Of a stretch of DNA of 12,579 nt, positions 6,762 to 12,579 are shown one piece after another. The stretch is from contig DHLT01000015.1 of the NCBI GenBank assembly GCA_002405405.1, positions 8,395 to 20,973 of the forward strand, read 5' to 3'. A program made the position numbers and the translations under genes. The notes beneath the pieces were generated by a model, which was given only the letters and a program-made list of their open reading frames with translations, had not been told where the DNA came from and did not search any database. Numbering within the stretch: the stretch's first letter is position 1; each line of letters begins with the position of its first letter. Source of the stretch: Ignavibacteria bacterium UBA4661. Lineage in GTDB: Bacteria; Bacteroidota; Ignavibacteria; Kapaibacteriales; UBA4661.

Positions 6762-8805
6762 TAATTTCATTATCAATCTCGTCAAATCGTCCTTGAAAGC
6801 GATATTCTGCCTGCATTTGCCATGCGCCGATGGGAAGAATTAACCGCGAAAACACCAAGTACCGTGTGCGATATTTTAAGGTGGCATTGGTATTTAGATC
6901 GATGGGGTTCATGAGTGTTGCCGATGCCTCAATACCCAGCACACGATTGGGCAACCAGCCCGTCAGACCAACTTCGACGCCCTGAATACGTGCTTTGGTG
7001 ATATTCTGAAATTGAATCTGCGGATTGGTTGCTGTTGGAAATCGAGGTTCAATTAAGTCAGTAAATTCATTCCAAAATCCACTTGCATCGAGTTTCCACT
7101 CTTCGCCTAAAAATTCAAATCCTGTTTGAATACCAACTTCGGATGACCATGAGCGTTCGTTGCGAAGCAAAGGGTTTGGTTGAATATCGAAGGAGCCAAA
7201 CCTCAATGCTGCAAAACGTTCTGCTAATGACGGTGCACGAAAACCAACACCAAAACTTGTGCGAACTGTTGTAGTGGGTGTGAGCGCGTAACTGGCACCG
7301 AATTTCGGACTGGCAATCAAACCTGATTGCGATAATGATGTAGTTTGTTCTGCATCGAAGCGTGATCCCACTGTTAAAGTTAAACCTGCCAAAGGTTTAT
7401 GTTCTACCTGCGCATAGAGTGAACCCAATGTTTGAGTATTATTGAGCGAGGATTGTACGACAATCGGACTGCGGGTGATAAAGTTATAATTGATTGTAGT
7501 ACCGGCGGTAAGCACAGTTACTTCTGATAAGAGAGCTGTGATTTGGGCTTCGGCATTAACAGAATATGCAATCGAAGCAATATCATTAATCAGAGGATCG
7601 GTGGTGCCTCGATTGAACGTAAAAAAATTGGTACGATATATACCGGCACGTGCTACACCAAAAACTGTATTGCTAAAAGTATGACGTATATCACTTGCTG
7701 CCATTGTTTTGATCGAACGCAGTCGTTCATTCAAATTTGTACTTGCAGGTGGTTGTGTCGCAAAACGTAAACTTTGCCAGAAAGTCCAGTTATCACGTGT
7801 TTCTTCTGCATGTTGAAATACCATATTTATGGTTGTTTGAGGAGAAACTTCATAACCGATTTTACTGAGAATATTCCAATTTTCGACTGCCAAATATGCT
7901 TGGTGTCCTTCGGTTTTCTTAATACCGCCAGTGAGCAGAAGCGAGAGTTTGCCTACTTTTTGCATAAAACCAAGATCAGCACCACCGATGAAAGGAAGTG
8001 TTTCACGCCAACGCCACTCATTGTAGGTCGGTAGAGTGTGCGCACCTGCATATGCCCGAAAAAGGATTTCTGCTTGTTCAGTAGGTTGTTTCGTAATGAC
8101 ATTCACCACACCGCCAAGCGCGCCCGAACCATATAGGGCAGAACCCGCGCCTTTGATAACTTCAACGCGCTCTGCAGCAAACATGGGCAGGGCATCGAAT
8201 TTGACATCGCCACCATCGCCTGCCGCCATCGAAAAGCCATCGAGCAGTGCCGCAACCCGCGAACCAAGCCCCAGCGAAAAACCTGATGAGCCACGCACAT
8301 TGATTTGATCACGTGCCATGTACACACCGGGAACATAGCGCAAAGCATCATCCAAGCGCGTAATATTACGCTGTTGAATTGCTCGTTGATCAACCGTTGC
8401 AATGCTGATTGGTACATCTTGTACGGCTTGTACTCGTTTGTTAGCAGCTACCACGACATCATTCGTTTGCAGAAGTTGTTCGCGCAAATGAATGGTTAAT
8501 CGTGTCGTATCACGAGGAGTAATTCGCACTGCCACGCGCCGTGCCGTGTAGCCAAGCATCGAGATCAGAACACTGTATTGTCCCGCAGGCAATGAGCGCA
8601 AAAAAAATCGTCCTTGCGTATTGGTGTACGTACCATACGGATGATCTTCAATGCGCAGCGTTGCCCCAACAATGGCTTGATTGCTGGCACTGTCGAGCAA
8701 AACACCCGCAAGAGTACCGGTCGGTTGATTCTGGGCTATGATTGGAGAAAAGCACCACAGAAGAATGCTACAGATAAGAACAAGTTGAAAGAATATGCGT
8801 ACCAT
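6559..8805 (-). CDS. TonB-dependent outer membrane receptor with CarboxypepD_reg-like domain
   Basis: A 748-residue outer membrane transporter. Residues 1-24 are a signal peptide ending in IIAQ. Residues about 30-108 are a carboxypeptidase regulatory-like (Ig-fold) domain with GVLLDSASNQAIVGATL and a GRFFLRSLPAGQYSV turn, a common N-terminal addition in this lineage. A TonB-box-like DVVVAA lies at 116-121. The plug covers about 127-240, with DALRYVPGV, INVRGSS, LLDGF and VEVIKGAGSALYGSGALGGV. The beta barrel follows, including the typical GFRAPSLAERF near 520-530. The protein ends in Leu, not the usual Phe. Substrate cannot be told; siderophore, cobalamin, metal or sugar ligands are all possible. 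A lipoprotein gene ends 65 bases upstream on the same strand, so the two are probably an operon. The gap is too short to hold a cobalamin riboswitch. Its last 66 codons are duplicated at 4822-5024. Confidence 0.95.
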   Translation of the reverse strand: MVRIFFQLVLICSILLWCFSPIIAQNQPTGTLAGVLLDSASNQAIVGATLRIEDHPYGTYTNTQGRFFLRSLPAGQYSVLISMLGYTARRVAVRITPRDTTRLTIHLREQLLQTNDVVVAANKRVQAVQDVPISIATVDQRAIQQRNITRLDDALRYVPGVYMARDQINVRGSSGFSLGLGSRVAALLDGFSMAAGDGGDVKFDALPMFAAERVEVIKGAGSALYGSGALGGVVNVITKQPTEQAEILFRAYAGAHTLPTYNEWRWRETLPFIGGADLGFMQKVGKLSLLLTGGIKKTEGHQAYLAVENWNILSKIGYEVSPQTTINMVFQHAEETRDNWTFWQSLRFATQPPASTNLNERLRSIKTMAASDIRHTFSNTVFGVARAGIYRTNFFTFNRGTTDPLINDIASIAYSVNAEAQITALLSEVTVLTAGTTINYNFITRSPIVVQSSLNNTQTLGSLYAQVEHKPLAGLTLTVGSRFDAEQTTSLSQSGLIASPKFGASYALTPTTTVRTSFGVGFRAPSLAERFAALRFGSFDIQPNPLLRNERSWSSEVGIQTGFEFLGEEWKLDASGFWNEFTDLIEPRFPTATNPQIQFQNITKARIQGVEVGLTGWLPNRVLGIEASATLMNPIDLNTNATLKYRTRYLVFSRLILPIGAWQMQAEYRFQGRFDEIDNEIIQVIPNADARVNAHIVDARLQANLAQLAGVPVLASIIGRNILNYNYVEIIGNLAPTRSIVLQVEVKL

Positions 8806-8870
8806 GATACGGATTGTAAAAATGCAAGAGAAGATGCGTTGATATGTGTGTGTTTTATGCCGAACATGAG

Positions 8871-9488
8871 TTAAAATGGTTGAGGAGGAGGATTACGGAA
8901 ATCGACGGTAATATCAGCACGATGAAGAGTATTCGGTATGATGCGGATCGTCCCCGGTTGTGCTTGATTACCCGTCGCCGTGTACACCCCGATAATCCGC
9001 CATGATGCAGGTACAAGAAACAAGGAACGCACAAGCATAGCGACGGCTACATAGCGAATTTCTGTTGCAGGATTATTATCCGGAATAATAATCGAATACG
9101 AAGAAGCATCAACAAAGCGTGCAAGGGAAGAATCAAGGGATAATGCTGAAGGCGTAAAGTATGCACGTCCTGCCAATACATCGGTAACGATATTTTGCGG
9201 AGGAAAATCGCGAAATGCTGCAACACGGATGTTCAGTACGCTGTCGCGAGTAATAGGATTAACGGTAGGTGGCCAACCGCCAACATAGCGAATTGTTCCG
9301 GCAATTTGGGTGGGCGGTAGCTCGGCAGGCGGTTGTAAGCCACTATTGCAGGCACTGAGAAGACATACCATCGCAAGCAGTGTCACCAACATAAAGGCAA
9401 AAAAAGAATGATGTACACGAGCATTCTTTTGAAATTTGTCGCTCTCCACAGAGCAAGGCAAAAGGGAATTTTGTAGTTTCGAGTTCAT
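8871..9488 (-). CDS. Small lipoprotein encoded upstream of the TonB-dependent receptor
   Basis: A 205-residue predicted lipoprotein: hydrophobic segment at about 31-46, then lipobox LSAC with Cys47. The mature part starts with a Pro-rich linker and has a beta-rich body (about 60-200) with GTIRYVGGWPP, LNIRVAAFRDFPP, VAVAMLV, WRIIGVY and IRIIPNTLHRADITVDF, which looks like an Ig-like or transthyretin-like fold. It ends in a Pro-rich tail. I do not recognise a named family. The ATG at 9488 gives a long but positively charged n-region. An internal ATG at 9392 would leave none, so the longer form is preferred, although neither has a clear ribosome site. It lies 65 bases before the receptor gene. 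A surface or periplasmic partner to the receptor, in the manner of other lipoprotein-receptor pairs, is an inference from position only. Confidence 0.75.
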   Translation of the reverse strand: MNSKLQNSLLPCSVESDKFQKNARVHHSFFAFMLVTLLAMVCLLSACNSGLQPPAELPPTQIAGTIRYVGGWPPTVNPITRDSVLNIRVAAFRDFPPQNIVTDVLAGRAYFTPSALSLDSSLARFVDASSYSIIIPDNNPATEIRYVAVAMLVRSLFLVPASWRIIGVYTATGNQAQPGTIRIIPNTLHRADITVDFRNPPPQPF

Positions 9489-9537
9489 TGTATGGTAAAC
9501 GTAAAATTTAATGTCATTTCAATCTTATTTTTCTATT

Positions 9538-9543
9538 GGGGAG
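9538..9543 (+). promoter_or_regulatory. Ribosome binding site deciding the small membrane protein start
   Basis: GGGGAG lies eight bases before a GTG at 9552. It favours GTG over the in-frame ATG at 9492, which has no ribosome site and would almost abut the divergent lipoprotein start. Confidence 0.6.
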
Positions 9544-9551
9544 ACGCTACT

Positions 9552-9755
9552 GTGAATAAATTTCGAAAAGCATTTGTTACACTGATTGCTTCTAATTTTC
9601 TTGCCGCGTTAGTCTTTCTTGCAGGATTTGCACTCTCGCAACAGACATTCCTTGTGTATGACGGATTGGCATTTGCAGTTGCCGGTATCGGTATGATTGT
9701 TTTCATGACATACATGAAACGTCGTTTTCCCGAACTTATGAATAGCGACCAGTAA
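9552..9755 (+). CDS. Small two-helix membrane protein
   Basis: A 67-residue hypothetical protein starting at GTG. It has a positive N-terminus (NKFRK), a first membrane helix at about 7-28 (FVTLIASNFLAALVFLAGFA), a short loop with LSQQTFLVYD, a second helix at about 37-54 (LAFAVAGIGMIVFMTYM), then a positive MKRRFPELMNSDQ tail. Positive charges at both ends suggest both termini face the cytoplasm. I do not recognise a family. It diverges from the lipoprotein-receptor operon with only 63 bases between the starts, so the two share a promoter region. Signs of a real gene are the good ribosome site and a composition unlike a random frame. Function is unknown. Confidence 0.65.
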   Translation: MNKFRKAFVTLIASNFLAALVFLAGFALSQQTFLVYDGLAFAVAGIGMIVFMTYMKRRFPELMNSDQ

Positions 9756-9834
9756 TACAAATCACGTCCTGTCAGTTATAAGCAGATACTTCGTCTTACG
9801 GCATGCGAAGAAAAGCATCGTGAGAAAAAGAACG

Positions 9835-9864
9835 TTGACAAAATACACAAACCAATCATAGAGT
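9835..9864 (+). promoter_or_regulatory. Candidate sigma-70-like promoter before paaN
   Basis: TTGACA (9835-9840) is followed after 18 bases by TAGAGT (9859-9864), about 49 bases before the aldehyde dehydrogenase ATG. The -35 is a perfect match; the -10 matches 4 of 6. Bacteroidota-type housekeeping promoters differ from this consensus, so the call depends on the lineage. Confidence 0.35.
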
Positions 9865-9912
9865 ACGTTTCAATTCCCTTTCAAAAAAACAATTTTCTCT
9901 GAACTTCTTGTT

Positions 9913-11589
9913 ATGATCGCACAACTTCTCTCTGCACACTCCGACACTCTTCAGCAGGCGGTATCTGCTAATCAATCACGATTATACTACTCACATTGGC
10001 AGGAATCACCCAGTAAGAAATTTTATGGTGAAACAGCAGCTACTGATGGAGAGCAAGCATTTAAGCAATCTCTGAATACAGCATTTAACCGTTTTGTACA
10101 AGCTGGTACCACAGCGCAAATTGGCGAAGAGGAATCACCATACGGATTTACACTTGGTGTTACGTACCCCTTTGTTCCAACAGAAGTATTAATCAGCCAA
10201 GCGCATTCGGCGGGGCAAGCATGGAAGAGACTTTCAGCACAAGAGCGTGCAGTTGTGCTTATTGAAAGTTTAGAACAAGCGAGTAAACATTTTTTTGAAA
10301 TCGCTTATGCAACGATGCATACCACAGGGCAGGGGTTTGCCATGGCTTTTCAAGCGGCAGGACCTCATGCCTTCGATCGGGCTCTGGAGGCAATTGCTGT
10401 TGGCTATTATGCACAAACAGCAACTGTTGCCGAAACAACATGGACCAAAACAATCGGTGGCGGCGAAGTACATGTGAAAAAATCTTTTCGTGTTGTTCCC
10501 AAAGGTATTGGTTTGGTTATAGGTTGCTCGACTTTCCCAACATGGAATACCATGCCCGGATTATTGGCAAGTTTGGTCACAGGGAATCCGGTCATCGTTA
10601 AGCCACATCCAAAATCAGTCCTGCCGATTGCCATCGTTATTTCTGCTATGCAAAGAACATTCTCTGCATACGGACTTGATCCGCATCTCGTGCAGATTGC
10701 AATGGATTCCTCTGCGGAGCCGCGTACACTTGAACTTGCAGAGCATCCTGCTATTGCACTCATTGATTTTACCGGAGGTGCTTTTGGTAATACTATCGAG
10801 GCGATTGCTCATAAACATGGCATAGCAGTCTTTACCGAAAAAGCCGGTGTGAATGCCGTGATATTGGAGAGTGTAACCAATTTGGATGCTGTATTGGATA
10901 ACCTTGCTTTTACGGTGAGTTTGTACAGTGGGCAGATGTGTACTACCTCGCAAAACTTTTTTGTGTCGCGTGATGGTGTGTTGGAAAATGGCACGCGTAT
11001 TCCTTACGACGAAGTAGCACGACGTTTTGCTGAGAAAATTCGTGGCTTGGCATTGAATCCGAAAATGGGTGCCGGCGTGTGTGGTGCTATTCAAAGTACG
11101 GTAACTGCTGAACGTTTACAACGCGCACAATCATTAGGTCTGCCGGTTGTATGTGCATCTGAGCCGATAGCTCAACCGGGTTTTGAGAATGCACGGAGCT
11201 ACTCGCCGCTGGTGTTGCAAGCCAATACCGATCAACAGGATGTCTATGAGCAAGAATGGTTTGGACCTATTAGCTTTATGATTCCGACAGAGAATTTTGA
11301 ACAGAGTGTGGCATTATTGGTACGTTCACTGCAAAGAAAGGGTGCATTGACAACATTAGTATACACCATCGACTCCGCACAGCGGAGTCATGCCGAGGAT
11401 GCCATTCTTTTCGAGGGCAAAACGGCCATTGCCTTTAACTATGTTGGTAATATCTTTGTCAATCAATCAGCAGCATTCAGCGATTTTCATGGTGCAGGTG
11501 CAAACCCGGCGGGTAACGCTTCTTTTGCTGATTTAGGCTTTGTGGTGAATCGTTTTAATGTAATCGGTACACGAGAAGTGCTTGCATAA
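9913..11589 (+). CDS. paaN: PaaN-type aldehyde dehydrogenase (phenylacetate degradation family)
   Basis: A 558-residue aldehyde dehydrogenase of the stand-alone PaaN type. The N-terminal ESPSKKFYGETAATDGEQAF and SPYGFTLGVTYP blocks (about 31-86), MHTTGQGFAMAFQAAGPHA (135-153) and IGCSTFPTWNTMPGL (203-217) are characteristic. Aldehyde dehydrogenase active-site residues are Asn212, Lys230 (VKPHP, cofactor binding), Glu309 (FTEKAG) and Cys343 (SGQMCTT), so it should be active. PaaN/PaaZ enzymes oxidise the semialdehyde formed after ring opening of oxepin-CoA in aerobic phenylacetate breakdown. This protein lacks the C-terminal MaoC hydratase domain of the E. coli fusion PaaZ (about 681 residues). 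No other paa gene is in the window, so the true substrate may be another CoA-linked or free aldehyde. The biotin carboxylase gene follows after 44 bases and may be cotranscribed. Upstream ribosome site is weak. Confidence 0.87.
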   Translation: MIAQLLSAHSDTLQQAVSANQSRLYYSHWQESPSKKFYGETAATDGEQAFKQSLNTAFNRFVQAGTTAQIGEEESPYGFTLGVTYPFVPTEVLISQAHSAGQAWKRLSAQERAVVLIESLEQASKHFFEIAYATMHTTGQGFAMAFQAAGPHAFDRALEAIAVGYYAQTATVAETTWTKTIGGGEVHVKKSFRVVPKGIGLVIGCSTFPTWNTMPGLLASLVTGNPVIVKPHPKSVLPIAIVISAMQRTFSAYGLDPHLVQIAMDSSAEPRTLELAEHPAIALIDFTGGAFGNTIEAIAHKHGIAVFTEKAGVNAVILESVTNLDAVLDNLAFTVSLYSGQMCTTSQNFFVSRDGVLENGTRIPYDEVARRFAEKIRGLALNPKMGAGVCGAIQSTVTAERLQRAQSLGLPVVCASEPIAQPGFENARSYSPLVLQANTDQQDVYEQEWFGPISFMIPTENFEQSVALLVRSLQRKGALTTLVYTIDSAQRSHAEDAILFEGKTAIAFNYVGNIFVNQSAAFSDFHGAGANPAGNASFADLGFVVNRFNVIGTREVLA

Positions 11590-11633
11590 GCTCCATTGAC
11601 TTTTTCTTCTTTTCATCTCGTTCTGTTGACTTT

Positions 11634-12579
11634 ATGTTTTCAAAAATTCTCATTGCTAATCGTGGTGAAATCGCCCTACGCATTATTCGTACCTGTAAGC
11701 GGTTAGGTGTCAAGACAGTAGCAGTGTATTCCGATGCCGATATGCATGGTTTGCATGTGAAAGAAGCAGATGAAGCAGTGGCTATTGGTGGTTTTACACC
11801 GCGGGAAAGTTATTTAGTTATGGATAAGATTCTTTCTGCTGCTCAGCAAACAGGAGCAGAAGCTATTCATCCCGGCTATGGCTTTTTGTCCGAGAAAGAA
11901 GAATTTGCACAAAAAGTAATAGATGCAGGTATGGTCTTTATCGGACCGACACCGAAAGCAATCGAGATGCTTGGTGACAAAACTGCCGCACGTGCTCTTG
12001 CCAAAACAGCAGATGTTCCTTTTGCTGATGGTACGACCGATGCGGTACAATCGTATGAGCAAGTACGCGAGATCGCAGAGCGAATTACGTACCCTGTTAT
12101 CCTCAAAGCTGCTGCAGGTGGTGGTGGCAAAGGTATGCGAGTGGTAGAACGTGAAGAAGATCTTGCAGATGCTCTCCGTTCGGCACAAGGTGAGGCACTC
12201 ACGGCATTCAATGACGATCGTGTCTTCATCGAAAAGTATATTGTACAACCGCGTCACATCGAAATTCAAATTTTAGCAGATACGCATGGCACAGTGTTGT
12301 ATTTCCCCGAACGAGAATGTTCGATCCAACGCCGCCACCAAAAGGTTATTGAGGAATCGCCCTCAAGTGCCGTCACACCCGAGTTGCGTAAAGCTATGGG
12401 CGAAGCGGCGCATCGTTTGGTGAAAGCATCGCATTACACAAATGCAGGAACCTTAGAGTTTCTTCTTGATAAACATGGAAAGTTTTACTTCATGGAAGTG
12501 AACACACGCCTACAAGTGGAGCATCCGGTAACAGAAGCATTGACCGGCGTTGATCTGGTTGAACAGCAATTGCGTATTG
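11634..12579 (+). CDS. Biotin carboxylase of an acyl-CoA carboxylase (partial, runs off window)
   Basis: The first 315 codons of a biotin carboxylase; the frame is open to the window end. It starts MFSKILIANRGEIALRI, the standard N-terminus of AccC/PccA proteins. The ATP-grasp fold is complete so far: Lys116 (GDKTAAR), Lys158 and the Gly-rich loop AAAGGGGKGM (159-168), His208 (RHIEIQ), His235 (QRRHQK), Glu275, and Glu288, Asn290 and Arg292 in MEVNTRLQVEHP. These line up with the catalytic and ATP/bicarbonate residues of E. coli AccC. It carboxylates the biotin of a carrier protein using ATP and bicarbonate, the first half-reaction of acetyl-, propionyl- or related acyl-CoA carboxylases. Without the C-terminus one cannot tell a stand-alone AccC from a longer PccA-type alpha subunit with a biotin domain. 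It follows the PaaN-type gene by 44 bases on the same strand. Confidence 0.96.
   Translation, partial: MFSKILIANRGEIALRIIRTCKRLGVKTVAVYSDADMHGLHVKEADEAVAIGGFTPRESYLVMDKILSAAQQTGAEAIHPGYGFLSEKEEFAQKVIDAGMVFIGPTPKAIEMLGDKTAARALAKTADVPFADGTTDAVQSYEQVREIAERITYPVILKAAAGGGGKGMRVVEREEDLADALRSAQGEALTAFNDDRVFIEKYIVQPRHIEIQILADTHGTVLYFPERECSIQRRHQKVIEESPSSAVTPELRKAMGEAAHRLVKASHYTNAGTLEFLLDKHGKFYFMEVNTRLQVEHPVTEALTGVDLVEQQLRI

Noticed and set aside
8036..8308. Plus-strand frames inside the receptor gene (for example 90 codons here)
   Set aside because: They are antisense shadows of a well-supported receptor coding region with clear plug motifs.
8806..8870. A cobalamin or other riboswitch upstream of the receptor
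   Set aside because: Only 65 bases separate it from the lipoprotein gene and no conserved riboswitch motif such as a B12 box is visible.
9789..9810. The CTTCG/CGAAG inverted repeat after the small membrane protein as a terminator
   Set aside because: The stem is only five pairs with a 12-base loop and no T-tract follows on the plus strand.
11814..12269. A 151-codon minus-strand frame within the biotin carboxylase
   Set aside because: It is antisense to an ATP-grasp domain with all catalytic residues; its Cys/Phe/Ser-rich product looks like a shadow frame.

Overview
The window is a dense bacterial chromosome segment with moderate GC and short intergenic gaps. Several features point to the Bacteroidota/Chlorobiota/Kapabacteria-like part of the tree: a TonB-dependent receptor with an N-terminal carboxypeptidase-regulatory-like domain, a DUF3467 protein, a TPR lipoprotein, and a mix of starts with and without Shine-Dalgarno sequences. 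This placement is inferred from gene content, not from a marker gene. No rRNA, tRNA, CRISPR array or transposase was seen.

Left part (1-2185, minus strand): a two-gene unit. An RsbQ/KAI2-type alpha/beta hydrolase is followed 32 bases downstream by a PAS domain-coiled coil-histidine kinase. In Bacillus subtilis RsbQ works with the PAS domain of the phosphatase RsbP. Here the same sensing pair appears to be wired to a histidine kinase, which is the most interesting functional feature of the window.

Middle part (2554-4801, plus strand): a large TPR lipoprotein, then a short leader with two mutually exclusive hairpins, the second ending in seven T, then a DUF3467 protein and a strong hairpin terminator.

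Next (4822-6761): a secreted erythromycin-esterase-family protein on the plus strand. It is flanked by two about 203-bp direct repeats, both being the 3' end of a TonB-dependent receptor gene. The right copy is the end of the intact receptor; the left copy is an orphan fragment. By hand count the copies differ at 27 of 201 bases but only 3 of 66 amino acids, so nearly all changes are silent. This suggests the esterase segment arrived with, or was trapped by, recombination involving a diverged functional receptor gene.

Right of that (6559-9488, minus strand): a probable operon of a small lipoprotein and the TonB-dependent receptor. A 67-residue two-helix membrane protein diverges from it (9552-9755).

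Right end (9913-12579, plus strand): a PaaN-type aldehyde dehydrogenase, then 44 bases later the first 315 codons of a biotin carboxylase that runs off the window. The pair suggests acyl-CoA metabolism, but no other phenylacetate genes are visible here.
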